Source of the DNA: an uncultured Lachnospiraceae bacterium
Lineage (GTDB): Bacteria > Bacillota > Clostridia > Lachnospirales > Lachnospiraceae
DNA length: 64,000 nt
Direction: 5' to 3'
NCBI GenBank assembly: GCA_910589105.1
Contig: CAJUST010000011.1
Span: forward strand, 1-64,000
Part shown: piece by piece, positions 51,311-61,244 of the stretch
Layout of the letters: each line of letters begins with the position of its first letter
How positions within the stretch are numbered: the first letter of the stretch is position 1
Made by a program: the position numbers and the translations under genes
The notes under the pieces: model-generated
What the model saw: the letters and a program-made list of their open reading frames with translations, nothing else
What the model was told of the DNA's origin: nothing
The model's database searches: none

Positions 51311-53935
51311 ATGAAAGAAAAAAGTAAGGATATGGGTAAAAAGAAAAAAATCTTAAGGGAAGGCTCGGTTGTGGCGATTTTTATGGCGATACTGATCCTT
51401 GCAGTGGCTTTTAGGAATTATTTTTCATTTCTTGAAAAACAGTTATTTGAGGAACGTAGAAGCCATATCGTGGAATTTACGGATAAAGCGGCTGAAATTG
51501 TAGACAGTGTCATTGAATATTCATGGCAGCAGGTGTACGCATGTGAACACGTTATGAAAACACGGAAAATTAATTCCGAGGAGAAACTGCTTGAAGCGCT
51601 TGTGTCGACGGCGGATTTTATAGATTCGCAAAATTCCCTTGTGCTGGCGATAGATCAAAGCGCAAATTACTATGCATCGGATGCTGCAAAAGGAAGATTT
51701 TCGCAAACGGAATTTCTGACGGAGGAATCAGGCGATTCCCAGCAGATTGTGACGGAAATTCCGCATAAAAATGGAAATACATATTTTGTGTGCATGGAAC
51801 GCTTAAAAGAGCCTATTATGTTTACGGCCGGCAAAAAGATTACACATTTGGCAGTTGCAGTGGATATTGACGTAATGAGGGATAGAAGCGCCGTGAAGGG
51901 GTATGGGGATTTGTGCTATACCTATTTGGTGAATGATGATGGCAGAAGGCTTTACAAATATACTTATGCCAATAACTTTATTGAAGGATACAATATTTTA
52001 AATGCTTTAGAGAATGTTGACATTCGAAACGGCGGGACGTATCAGGGATTTGTGCGGGAGTTAGAAAAAGGGGAAAGCCCGGCTCTGGAATTTACGTTTA
52101 TTGATCCAGATGGAAAGAAGCGGAACTGGTTTGTGGCGGGTTCTGCCATTACGTCAAAAAACTGGCATATCCTTCTGTTTGTGCCGACGGAAGTGCTTGG
52201 GGCGAATTCGAATCTGCTTTTAAAGAATACAATCAGATTTTTTGGGATTGTGTCGGTTGTTTTTTTGGCGCTGGCGGCTGTTATTATCGTAATTACTACG
52301 TTGTCAAGGGCGGATAAACGTCTTGTCAGGCAAAAAGACGAGGCAAATCAGCTTCTAAAAACTGCGGTAGAGGAAGCGAACAGCGCAAATCAGGCGAAAA
52401 GCGATTTTCTCTCTCATATGAGCCATGATATCCGGACGCCGATTAACGGCATTATGGGAATGACGGATATTGCGTTAAAAAATATAGGCAATGAAAAGAA
52501 AGTGTTAGACTGCCTAAAGAAAATCAGCGGTTCTTCCCAGCATCTGCTTGGGCTGATCAATGACGTTTTAGATATGAGCCGGATTGAATCAGGCAAGACG
52601 AAATTAAACCATGAGAAATTTGATCTGCGCGTTTGCATTGACAACTGTATTTCGATCATTGGCGGTCAGATGGCGACAAGAGATATGGAAATGGTTCGTA
52701 TGATTGAACCGTTTGAGCATCCGTTTTTAATTGGCGATGAATTGCATTTGCGTCAGATATTTATTAATATTCTGGGAAATTCCGTAAAATTTACGCCAGA
52801 TGGCGGCAAGCTGTATTTTCGGGCAAGGGAAAAGAAGGCGGAAAACGGCAGGGCGCTGTTCCGGTTTGAACTGGCGGATACGGGAATTGGCATGAAAGAA
52901 GACTTTTTGCCGCATATTTTTGATGCGTTTTCACAGGAAGACGGCGGGACGCGCACGACGTATAAAGGCACAGGTCTTGGAATGGCAATTACGAAAAAGT
53001 TTGTGGATTTGATGGACGGACAGATAGAAGTAAAAAGCAAGCTGAATATGGGTACGGAATTTCAGATTGAAGTCTGGATTGATATTGATTCAGAAGCAAA
53101 AGAAGATGAATTGCAGGCGGATTTCCATATTGATTTTACAGGAATGAAGGTTCTTTTGGTAGAGGATATTGAACTGAATATGGAGATTGCCCAGTGTATC
53201 TTAGAAGATGAAGGGGCAGTGGTCACTCCGGTTATGAATGGGCGGGAAGCAGTGGATGCGTTTGAGAAAAACCCGGAAGGGACATTTGACGTTATTATTA
53301 TGGATATTATGATGCCGGTGATGGACGGCATAACCGCGGCGAAAACTATTCGTGGATTAGACCGTCCGGATGCAAAGACGATTCCGATTTTGGCGATGAC
53401 GGCGAATGCGTATGAAGAAGACGTCAGAAAAACGCATGAAGCGGGAATGAATGCGCATTTGTCGAAACCGATTGACGTAGATATGCTGTTTAAGACATTG
53501 GCGGACGTTTACTTCCCGGAAAAGAAAACGCCAAGTTCAAAGGCTCTTTCTGGCATGAAAGTTCTTTTGGCAGACGATGTGGATTTGAATTTGGAAATTG
53601 CGAAAGCGATGTTAGAAGAATGGGACGTAGAAGTGACGACGGCGGAAAATGGGCGGGAAGCAGTGGATTTATTTGAAAAAAGCCCAAAAGGCGGATTTGA
53701 TGCGATACTGATGGATGTGCATATGCCAGTGATGGATGGCATTGCCGCAGTAAAAACGATCCGTTCTATGGAACGCGCGGATGCAGTTACAATACCGATT
53801 TTTGCGATGACGGCGGATATTTATGAGGAGGATATTAAGGCAGTTCATGAAGCCGGAATGAATGGGCATTTAGAGAAACCATTAATTGCGGAAGAAATCA
53901 TACGAAATCTTTCCGCAGTCTATAAACCTTCTTAA
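51311..53935 (+). CDS. Hybrid sensor histidine kinase with two receiver domains
   Basis: This 874-aa protein has a transmembrane helix at about 18-36, a large extracytoplasmic domain (about 40-300, dCache-like) and a second helix at about 305-330. A coiled linker leads to HisKA with H372 in MSHDIRTPINGIMG and an HATPase domain (about 465-590; ADTGIGMKEDFL, GTGLGMAI). Two tandem receivers follow, with D665 (IIMDIMMPVMDG) and D802 (ILMDVHMPVMDG). The two receivers are alike, including an exact 20-nt match encoding NGREAVD, so they arose by duplication. There is no HPt or output domain. AGAGGG precedes the ATG. The lipoprotein gene follows 28 bp later. Confidence 0.92.
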   Translation: MKEKSKDMGKKKKILREGSVVAIFMAILILAVAFRNYFSFLEKQLFEERRSHIVEFTDKAAEIVDSVIEYSWQQVYACEHVMKTRKINSEEKLLEALVSTADFIDSQNSLVLAIDQSANYYASDAAKGRFSQTEFLTEESGDSQQIVTEIPHKNGNTYFVCMERLKEPIMFTAGKKITHLAVAVDIDVMRDRSAVKGYGDLCYTYLVNDDGRRLYKYTYANNFIEGYNILNALENVDIRNGGTYQGFVRELEKGESPALEFTFIDPDGKKRNWFVAGSAITSKNWHILLFVPTEVLGANSNLLLKNTIRFFGIVSVVFLALAAVIIVITTLSRADKRLVRQKDEANQLLKTAVEEANSANQAKSDFLSHMSHDIRTPINGIMGMTDIALKNIGNEKKVLDCLKKISGSSQHLLGLINDVLDMSRIESGKTKLNHEKFDLRVCIDNCISIIGGQMATRDMEMVRMIEPFEHPFLIGDELHLRQIFINILGNSVKFTPDGGKLYFRAREKKAENGRALFRFELADTGIGMKEDFLPHIFDAFSQEDGGTRTTYKGTGLGMAITKKFVDLMDGQIEVKSKLNMGTEFQIEVWIDIDSEAKEDELQADFHIDFTGMKVLLVEDIELNMEIAQCILEDEGAVVTPVMNGREAVDAFEKNPEGTFDVIIMDIMMPVMDGITAAKTIRGLDRPDAKTIPILAMTANAYEEDVRKTHEAGMNAHLSKPIDVDMLFKTLADVYFPEKKTPSSKALSGMKVLLADDVDLNLEIAKAMLEEWDVEVTTAENGREAVDLFEKSPKGGFDAILMDVHMPVMDGIAAVKTIRSMERADAVTIPIFAMTADIYEEDIKAVHEAGMNGHLEKPLIAEEIIRNLSAVYKPS

Positions 53936-53963
53936 AAGCTATAGTTTAAAAGGAGGAGTTAAA

Positions 53964-55760
53964 GTGAAGAAAAAAATTTTAACGCTTTTAACGGGAGTTT
54001 TATGTTTATCGACTTGTTTTGCCGGATGTGGATCTGATCAGGCAAAACAAATTCAGAAAAGTTCTGATAAAACAGAAGATGACGGAGCAAAACGGCAAAC
54101 GCATGAGGCGGTGACGATCAGCAGTTTTAACAAGCTGGTAAAAAAAGAATTTCTCGATGCGTTCCATCAGGTGTACCCAGAGGTGGAATTAGACGTGCAA
54201 AGCTATTCGGGCATGAATGGAAGCAGTTATTCAAGGCTTACTTTAGAAAATGGGGACATTCCGGATATTTATGTAACAACGCAGAATTTTAGTAAAGAAT
54301 CGCAGGAAAAGTATCTTGTGGATTTGTCTAATTATGACTTTATTAACCAGTATTCCAATACGATTTTAGATTCACTTGACGTAAATGGAAGCATTTATTT
54401 GATTCCTTCCGGATACCAGTTGATGGGAATTTATTATAATAAGACGATTCTCGATGAAAATGGCTGGAAGGTTCCAAACAGCTTTCAGGAACTTTCTGCG
54501 CTTGATAAAGAAATTCAGGCGGCGGGCTATCGGACGATGGGGAATGCTATGTCATTGGACGGCTATCCGTTTAACTATTTTTTCAATTTAGGAAATACAC
54601 AATATTTCGGTACGCCTGAAGGAACGGCATGGAAAGCCGGTTTTCCGGACGGAAAAGAGAAAGCGGCAGGAAATGAAGGTTTGAAAATGTGTGTGGAGTA
54701 TTTTAATAAATGGGTGGAGGAAGGCTTTATAAGCGGAGAACATATGCCGCTTGAGCAGTTTATGGAAGGCGGCTGTGTGTTTTATCTCTGTTTGGGTATC
54801 AGTGAATATGAGCATACGGCAGAAAACGGAAAGACGTATCAGTTTGGGACAATGCCATGGTTAAGCGACGATGGAAGCAATAATATGGTGACGAGAAATG
54901 TGTCGGGCTATATGGGGATTCATAAGACGTTGGAAGAAGATGGCAATGAACAGAAATTAGAAGATGCGTTAAAAGTGTTTCAGTTTATATCCACGGCAGA
55001 GGGGCAGCGGGCTTTAATGTCGGGCAGCAGCCAGTATATGTCTTCCTTAAATGAAGCAAGTCTGGAAGAAGACAGCCCGTATCAGGAATTACAGACTTTC
55101 GTAAATGAAGGCCGTACAGTCCCGATGTTATATGTAGGCTGGGAGGATCTGATTATACCAATTGCGCAAGATATTAAATTGCTGATAGAAGGAAAAATAG
55201 ATGCTGGAGAGCTGTCAGGCTATTTTGATGAGACGAACGAAGCGTTGCGGAAGGGATCTTCAGAAGATGTGTACGCGATACTTCAGGAAGAACTGACATT
55301 AGAAGAAACGGCGCGTTTGATTGCTATTGCAGAGGGAATGGCGGTGGATGCGGATTGCGCGATGATTTCCCTGAATCAATACCACGGAGACAATAAATCG
55401 AACAATCAGGGGTTAGGCTGGAAGTTCTATCAGGGAGAACTGACATTAGATTTGATCAATATTGTCTGTCCAAGATCGGATACGATTTCGGTTTTAGAGA
55501 TGACAGGGGCGGAAATTAAAAAAATGCAGCAGGAGGGGTTTGACTTAGACGGAAACGGGAATCCTTACGAATATCTGTTATTTACAAAAGACGGGGAATT
55601 GTCGGATCACACTGTTTATAAACTTGCAGTTTCCACAGGCGAGCTCACGGAGGAAATGCAGAAAAAGGCGAAAGAGACAAAACATTCTCCTAAAGAAGCG
55701 ATTGGGCAATATCTGCGGAAGTTGAAAACTGTCAATTCAGAGAAAATTTGTTGGGATTGA
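53964..55760 (+). CDS. Solute-binding lipoprotein fused to a 5'-nucleotidase C-terminal-like domain
   Basis: This 598-aa protein starts at GTG 53964 behind AGGAGGAG. A lipoprotein signal ends in FAGC. Residues about 45-440 form an extracellular solute-binding (family 1) domain of ABC importers (ISSFNKLVKKEFLDAF, LIPSGYQLMGIYYNKTIL). The last 150 residues (about 450-598) resemble the C-terminal substrate domain of secreted 5'-nucleotidases (GELTLDLINIVCPRSDTISV, then LEMTGAEIKKM and VYKLAVS). The catalytic metallophosphatase half is absent. No permease genes are near. It follows the hybrid kinase by 28 bp, so I infer a ligand-binding partner of that kinase rather than a transport subunit. Confidence 0.8.
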   Translation: MKKKILTLLTGVLCLSTCFAGCGSDQAKQIQKSSDKTEDDGAKRQTHEAVTISSFNKLVKKEFLDAFHQVYPEVELDVQSYSGMNGSSYSRLTLENGDIPDIYVTTQNFSKESQEKYLVDLSNYDFINQYSNTILDSLDVNGSIYLIPSGYQLMGIYYNKTILDENGWKVPNSFQELSALDKEIQAAGYRTMGNAMSLDGYPFNYFFNLGNTQYFGTPEGTAWKAGFPDGKEKAAGNEGLKMCVEYFNKWVEEGFISGEHMPLEQFMEGGCVFYLCLGISEYEHTAENGKTYQFGTMPWLSDDGSNNMVTRNVSGYMGIHKTLEEDGNEQKLEDALKVFQFISTAEGQRALMSGSSQYMSSLNEASLEEDSPYQELQTFVNEGRTVPMLYVGWEDLIIPIAQDIKLLIEGKIDAGELSGYFDETNEALRKGSSEDVYAILQEELTLEETARLIAIAEGMAVDADCAMISLNQYHGDNKSNNQGLGWKFYQGELTLDLINIVCPRSDTISVLEMTGAEIKKMQQEGFDLDGNGNPYEYLLFTKDGELSDHTVYKLAVSTGELTEEMQKKAKETKHSPKEAIGQYLRKLKTVNSEKICWD

Positions 55761-55776
55761 AACGATAAAAAGAAGA

Positions 55777-55811
55777 AGAAAGAGGACGCTGTGCATTGCG
55801 TCCTCTTTCTT
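55777..55811. terminator. Bidirectional terminator between convergent genes
   Basis: AGAAAGAGGACGC at 55777-55789 and its exact complement at 55798-55810 form a 13-bp stem with an 8-nt loop. It serves the lipoprotein gene and the LRR gene on the other strand. Confidence 0.92.
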
Positions 55812-55815
55812 GTTG

Positions 55816-58800
55816 TTATTTTACCCTGATTTTGATTTTAGCCTTTTTGCCATTGTATGTCTTTACTGTAATGGTTGCTTGGCCTTTCTTCTTTGCTGTA
55901 ACTTTTCCGGTTGGAGAAACAGTTGCGACAGACTTTTTATTAGAAGTAAAGGTGAGTTTGTTGCTTGCAGTGTTTTTCGGCAGTTTTACTTTAATCTGGT
56001 AGGAAGCTCCCTTTTTCATTTTTTTCATTTTTTTAGATAATGTGATTTTTTTCGGGGCTTTCTTTACAGTCACCCGCATGGAGGCTTTCTTTCCGCCGGA
56101 TTCTCTGGCAATTACCCATGCAGTTCCGGCTTTCTTTCCGGTAATCAAACCGTCTGCCGTAATGTTGATTTTTGAATTATTTGGCGTAAAGGTGACAGAC
56201 TGATTTGTCGCATTTGCAGGGGCTAAAGTGAGATTAGCCTGATACGTCTCACCAACGCCGATTGTGATTTTGGAAACTGCAAATGAAAGTTCACTGACAG
56301 GGATAGTGTCCTGTTTTGGCGGCTGTGGATCTGGTTTCTGCTGCGCCGGCGGCAGTTCGGGTTCTGTCAGTTCAGCGCCATCGTCCGGTTTTTGCGTATC
56401 GTCCGGTTTTTGCGTATCGTCCGGTTTTTGCGTATCGTCTGGCTTTTGCGTGTCGTCTGGCTTTTGCGTGTCGTCCGGTTTTTGTGTGTCGTCTGGTTTT
56501 TGCGTATCGTCCGGCTTTTGCGTATCGTCTGGTTCTTGTGTGTCGTCCGGCTTTTGCGTATCGTCCGGTTCTTGTGTGTCGTCCGGATCTGGTTCTTCCG
56601 TGTCCGGATTAGGAGGAGTATCCTGTTTCGTGACTGTTACTGTAAAATTATTTGAAATTGCGGATTTCGAAAACCGTTTCTGATCTGTAACCGATAATTT
56701 ACAGTAGAGTGTGACTTCCCCTTCGGATTGTTTAAAATTCGTTTTCAAATTTTCAGGAGTTAAGATAATATAATTTAATCCTGACTTTAAATCCTGTTGG
56801 ATTGTTTGATGCGCGACAAGGTGATTGTCCTCATCATAAAACTCTGCGGTCAGCATTGCGTTTGGCAAATCTTCTTCACAGGAGTAAATGAGGTCTGCGG
56901 AAACGACCCCGTTAAGCATATTTTGTTCATTGCATTCTGCATCGGCAATTAATTCATGTATTTTAAATGGGTTTTCCCGTTCGGAGCTGGTAAAACGAAG
57001 TGAAACCTGACCGTTATCCAATTCCGCTTCTGCGCCGTCGATAAGAACTTCCGCTGTTTCAGGGGCAGTGATGGAGATTTCTTTCTCCTGATTGATGTCT
57101 AACTGGATATCCTGATTTTCAAGCCCCGCAATGTCAATTTCACGTTCCATGCCTGCGTCGTTAATAAGAGTGATATTCACGGAATCGTCCGGATCTGCGT
57201 TTTCACCGGATGCAAGAGTCAGGGAAACGTTATTCTGGGAATCATTTACAGTATTTACGGATAACGCGGCAGTTTCATCGCTTGCCGTTACTTCAGCAAA
57301 TACGTCTTCTGACGCCATAAAGAAGGTTACGTCCTGTTGTTCCGTTTCTTCTGAAGGAGCGTCTGAGCTTTCTTGGGCAACTGTATAATTGCCGTCTGGC
57401 AGTACATAGCTTCGGATGCCGCTAAACGCATCTCCTTCCACTGTATTGAAAGGTTTCTGCTCGTAAGCGCCTTCAATTTCTTCAATGCCTTTGCCAGAGC
57501 CGTCTGTGACTGTCCCGGCTTCTTTATCAATCGAAACGTACAGGGAATTATCTGCTGTTTCGGAATATAACGTCACGTCTGCCATGCTTGCCGCGATCGC
57601 CGTATAATCGACATAGGAAAGAGCTAAATCATAAGCTCCATAAGAGAATTCCGTCATTTCTCTGTTGATTGTTAAAGTTTGAAATTCTTCCGGCGTATTG
57701 CAGTCATAGACTTCAATTTCAAAATCGCCGTTATCTGTCTGCGTCCATGAGACAGGGACTAAGGCGTGGCCGCTAAACGGAGAATAAACTGCGATAACGA
57801 CTGGCGTCGCTTCTTCGTCCATGTAAAGGCCGCCGCTGTTTTGGAATGCAGTAATGCGTTCTTTTAATCCCTCAAAATCGTTCATATGCTGTATGATTTC
57901 GCCTCTGCATGAAGAAATTTCCGGCAGATATTGGGAAATCTGATATGCCTCGATTAATTTGGTAAGGTTTTTGGAAAAATCATCTTTCACTCTGGACGGA
58001 GCTTGGATATCATATACATTTTTAATGGAAGATGCAAAGTTCTTCAAATCAAAAGAGCTGTTGTTATTGATGTTTTCATAAAATTCCAGCGTCGTGCTTG
58101 CCATGCCAAAACAAGAGCCGCCCCATCGTTTATTGATGGAATAATAATACGTTCCGGTGATAATGCTGTCTAATACATCGACATACCGTTGTCTTGGGAT
58201 GCGGTAATCATAGTCATAGCCGAAAGAGAGGCGGCTGTTGTCAAACGAATAATGATCCTTTTGTTTCGTATAGAAGCGGTCTAACTGTTTCACTGGAAGA
58301 TTGCTCCAAAAGCCGCCAAGAGCCGCCCATTGCTCCCCTTCGTCTTTTGCAGGAAGATAGAATAAGACAGCCTTACTGCATTCCGCAAATGCGGATTCAT
58401 TCATGTTCTGTGGGAATGCGCCTTTGAAATACACTTTTTCTAATGCGGCATTTCCTGCGAACGCATTTGCATCTATGTCAGACACGCCTTCCGGTATGTC
58501 AATCTCAGTTAGAGCCGTACAGCCTTTTAAGGCGTTGGAGTTTATGGAAGTTAGTCTGGCGGGCATCGTGACAGAAGTCAAAGCCGCGCAGTTTTCCAAA
58601 ACTCCGTTAGAGAGAGCCGTAACTCCATTAGGAATTGTGACAGAAGTCATTCCCGTCATATCTTTCATTGCTCCAGAACCTATAGTAGCCACATTTGGCG
58701 GAATAATAAATGTTTTAAGCGAAGAACAGCCCTGAAGGGAATTTTCTCCTAATGTGGTAAGGGCGTCCGGTAATGTTAAAGCAGTCAGAGACGAGCAGCC

Positions 58801-61173
58801 AAAAAGGGCTTCAGACGGGAACTCTGTAACCGGACTGTTTTTAAAATTCATTTCTTTAATGGAAGAACAGCCTTTAAATGCGCGTGAGCCTAATGATGTT
58901 ACATTTTGTAAGCTCCATGCGCCTCTTAAAGAAGCATCGCCTGAAAAAGCATCTTCTCCAATATCCGCTATGCTTGAGAAAGTGAGAAACACCAGCTTTC
59001 CACAGTCTGCAAAAGCAAACTTTCCAATTCTTGACGGTTTACTGTCGGTCGAGAGACGCAGAAGGCGTTTTGCCCCATAGAAGGAAAAGTCCCCGACTTC
59101 CTTAACAGAAGCTTCAACCGTCTGGATTTTATCTATGTACGGATACCATGGGGTCAAAGCCGATTCAGCAAAATCCGACAATACAAGGCTATCGCCCGTT
59201 AATGTCAGACGGTCATTAAAAGCTTCATATTTCCATGAAAAAGTCTCTGTCTGGTTTTCTATCACCTCCGTATCTTCAGGATTCCAGTCCGCAAACACGA
59301 AAGTCGGCCAATATTGGTTGTTTTTCCATTCTTCCGAATCTCTCAGGCGGTACAACAGCAGGTCGTTTGCGTTTGAATTTATGGCAAACGAATTTGAATA
59401 ACCGCCGATGGAGCCGTTTGCCTGCGGTTCGTTTCCGGCAAAGTAAATGGATTTTAGTTTGCTGTTATGGTTTATTGCATTGGCTTGCAGCACGGAAAGC
59501 GTTTGCGGCAGGTAGAGCTCTACTAGTTTCGGGACATAATAAAATGCGTAAGAGCCAACCGTTGCCACTGTTTCAGGAACGTGAAATTCTTTCTCTGTTT
59601 TGCCAAAAGGATAAAACATAAGTGTGGTGAAGTCTGCATTATACAATACATTCTCCACTGCTTTTAGTTTGCTGTCCGCGTCCGGCGTAGTCAATACAGC
59701 CAGATTTGCGCAATTTTTAAATGAGCCGCTTGCGCCAAATTGGATGCTGCTGACATTTTTGCCGAATGAAACAGAAGTTAAGTTTTTACATTCTGCAAAA
59801 GCATAAGAATTTAAGGTTGTAACGCTGTCTGGTAAAGTTAAAGCAGTCAATGGGCAGCGATAAAACGCATAATTATCAACGAGAGCTGTTCCATCTGCAA
59901 TCGCATAGTCTGTCACTGTAGTTGCAGATGGATAAGCGATTGCGCGGTATGGCTTGTTGTTTTCTATTTCATATAAAGCATGATCAATAATTCGGAACTT
60001 GGCATTTCCGTCGGCAACGCGGATCGTTGTTAAAACGTCAGTGTTATTATTATCCACAATGCCATAAAGAACGCCGCTCCCAATGGTCGTTACGTTTCGC
60101 GGTATGGTTATCTCGGTCAGGCGTGTACATGCAAATGCCCCTGAGCCGATTGAAGTCAGGCTGTCCGGCAATGCAATGCCGTTTATGGAAGTGTCAAAAA
60201 ACGCTTTGTCTCCAATGCTTGTTAATCCGCTTCCAATGGTTATGCCAGAAAGATCAGAACAGGACTCAAAAGCAGCTCTCCCGATTGAAGTTACGCTGTT
60301 TGGGATGGTAATGTTATTTAGAAGATCGCACAGAGAAAAACATTCTTCTCCGATAGTCTGTAGTTTGTTTCCAAGGTCGATTGACTCTAACCATCGACAG
60401 TGATAGAATGCGTTGTTTCCAATCGAAGTAACGTTCGTCAGGGGTGAAATGTTCCTTAGATTGTTGCAGTTACGAAATGCGTTGTCTTCAATTTTTGTTA
60501 CATTGGAGAACGTGACAGTGGTTAAAGAACTGCTTGCAAATGCAGAGCTTCCAATTGTTGTCATACTGTCCGGCAAGGAGATGTTAGTAAGGCCATAGCC
60601 AAAACGGCTGCATTGAAAAGCGTAAGCGCCGATAGAAGTCAGCCTGCTTCTCGACAGGTCCATAGAGTTTAAAGAATTTGTGTCTCTAAACGCATAATTG
60701 CCAATCGAGGTAAGCCCACTGCCACAAACGACAGTTTTCAATAAGTAACAGTTTTGAAATGCGTTATTGCCAATCGAAGTCACACTGTCCGGCAAAGTCA
60801 CGTTTGAAACGCCTGCGCATTGATAAAACGCATAATTGCCAATCGAGGTTACTCCATTGCCGATTTCAATAGTGGAAATGTGTGGCGCATAACCTGACCA
60901 CGGGGCTGAGTCGTATGAATAATTTGACATCTGCCCACTTCCGCTGATAGTCAGCTTGTAAGGAGGGACGTTTGCCAAATTCCAGTTTTCGGGAGGCATA
61001 GCCGTTAGTTTCCAAGTGAGCCCGTTTCCACAGGTTCCTTCGGTCGGGCCCGTTGGCGTTTCAATCGCATAGACCTTTTCGATGGAGAAAAGGGAAGTGG
61101 GGGTTAGTCCTAATACCAACAAAAAAGCCAGTAAAAGACTAACGGCAGGTTTCAACTTTTGTTTCATTTTCAT
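55816..61173 (-). CDS. BspA-type LRR surface protein with cysteine-peptidase-like domain and Big_2 repeats
   Basis: This 1785-aa secreted protein has a signal peptide (MKMKQKLKPAVSLLLAFLLV, cleaved near 37). BspA-type leucine-rich repeats (LRR_5; units like LPDSVTSIGNNAFQNC) fill about 75-960, with a non-LRR island near 600-660. A domain at about 985-1190 has a papain-like arrangement: C1021 in WGGSCFGMA, H1136 in SGHALVP and D1157/N1159 in VYDCN. Beta-rich regions follow, then a DDTQKP repeat linker (about 1529-1597). Two Big_2 domains end the protein (about 1625-1785). No LPxTG motif is present. GGAAGG precedes the ATG on the minus strand. LRR_5 proteins often bind host matrix; the peptidase activity is predicted only. 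Confidence 0.85.
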   Translation of the reverse strand: MKMKQKLKPAVSLLLAFLLVLGLTPTSLFSIEKVYAIETPTGPTEGTCGNGLTWKLTAMPPENWNLANVPPYKLTISGSGQMSNYSYDSAPWSGYAPHISTIEIGNGVTSIGNYAFYQCAGVSNVTLPDSVTSIGNNAFQNCYLLKTVVCGSGLTSIGNYAFRDTNSLNSMDLSRSRLTSIGAYAFQCSRFGYGLTNISLPDSMTTIGSSAFASSSLTTVTFSNVTKIEDNAFRNCNNLRNISPLTNVTSIGNNAFYHCRWLESIDLGNKLQTIGEECFSLCDLLNNITIPNSVTSIGRAAFESCSDLSGITIGSGLTSIGDKAFFDTSINGIALPDSLTSIGSGAFACTRLTEITIPRNVTTIGSGVLYGIVDNNNTDVLTTIRVADGNAKFRIIDHALYEIENNKPYRAIAYPSATTVTDYAIADGTALVDNYAFYRCPLTALTLPDSVTTLNSYAFAECKNLTSVSFGKNVSSIQFGASGSFKNCANLAVLTTPDADSKLKAVENVLYNADFTTLMFYPFGKTEKEFHVPETVATVGSYAFYYVPKLVELYLPQTLSVLQANAINHNSKLKSIYFAGNEPQANGSIGGYSNSFAINSNANDLLLYRLRDSEEWKNNQYWPTFVFADWNPEDTEVIENQTETFSWKYEAFNDRLTLTGDSLVLSDFAESALTPWYPYIDKIQTVEASVKEVGDFSFYGAKRLLRLSTDSKPSRIGKFAFADCGKLVFLTFSSIADIGEDAFSGDASLRGAWSLQNVTSLGSRAFKGCSSIKEMNFKNSPVTEFPSEALFGCSSLTALTLPDALTTLGENSLQGCSSLKTFIIPPNVATIGSGAMKDMTGMTSVTIPNGVTALSNGVLENCAALTSVTMPARLTSINSNALKGCTALTEIDIPEGVSDIDANAFAGNAALEKVYFKGAFPQNMNESAFAECSKAVLFYLPAKDEGEQWAALGGFWSNLPVKQLDRFYTKQKDHYSFDNSRLSFGYDYDYRIPRQRYVDVLDSIITGTYYYSINKRWGGSCFGMASTTLEFYENINNNSSFDLKNFASSIKNVYDIQAPSRVKDDFSKNLTKLIEAYQISQYLPEISSCRGEIIQHMNDFEGLKERITAFQNSGGLYMDEEATPVVIAVYSPFSGHALVPVSWTQTDNGDFEIEVYDCNTPEEFQTLTINREMTEFSYGAYDLALSYVDYTAIAASMADVTLYSETADNSLYVSIDKEAGTVTDGSGKGIEEIEGAYEQKPFNTVEGDAFSGIRSYVLPDGNYTVAQESSDAPSEETEQQDVTFFMASEDVFAEVTASDETAALSVNTVNDSQNNVSLTLASGENADPDDSVNITLINDAGMEREIDIAGLENQDIQLDINQEKEISITAPETAEVLIDGAEAELDNGQVSLRFTSSERENPFKIHELIADAECNEQNMLNGVVSADLIYSCEEDLPNAMLTAEFYDEDNHLVAHQTIQQDLKSGLNYIILTPENLKTNFKQSEGEVTLYCKLSVTDQKRFSKSAISNNFTVTVTKQDTPPNPDTEEPDPDDTQEPDDTQKPDDTQEPDDTQKPDDTQKPDDTQKPDDTQKPDDTQKPDDTQKPDDTQKPDDTQKPDDGAELTEPELPPAQQKPDPQPPKQDTIPVSELSFAVSKITIGVGETYQANLTLAPANATNQSVTFTPNNSKINITADGLITGKKAGTAWVIARESGGKKASMRVTVKKAPKKITLSKKMKKMKKGASYQIKVKLPKNTASNKLTFTSNKKSVATVSPTGKVTAKKKGQATITVKTYNGKKAKIKIRVK
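56381..56585 (-). repeat. 18-bp tandem coding repeats (DDTQ[K/E]P)
   Basis: About eleven 18-bp units encode DDTQKP or DDTQEP, forming an acidic Pro-rich stalk between the beta region and the Big_2 domains. Near-identical DNA makes copy-number variation likely. The long opposite-strand frames here (SSGFCV-type repeats) are artefacts. Confidence 0.92.
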
Positions 61174-61214
61174 ACTTTTCCTTCCTTTCTAAATAATATT
61201 ATAATGCTATCAAT

Positions 61215-61244
61215 AGTATACACGAAAATGCCATAGATTGGCAA
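61215..61244 (-). promoter_or_regulatory. Promoter of the LRR protein gene
   Basis: On the minus strand TTGCCA (61244-61239) and TATACT (61220-61215) have 18-bp spacing. They lie 42 bp upstream of the start codon. Confidence 0.65.

Noticed and set aside
56381..56585. CRISPR array
   Set aside because: The 18-bp units are directly adjacent without spacers and are coding in frame.
56264..56683. Cys/Ser-rich repeat protein on the plus strand
   Set aside because: It is the antisense reading of the DDTQKP repeats of the LRR gene.
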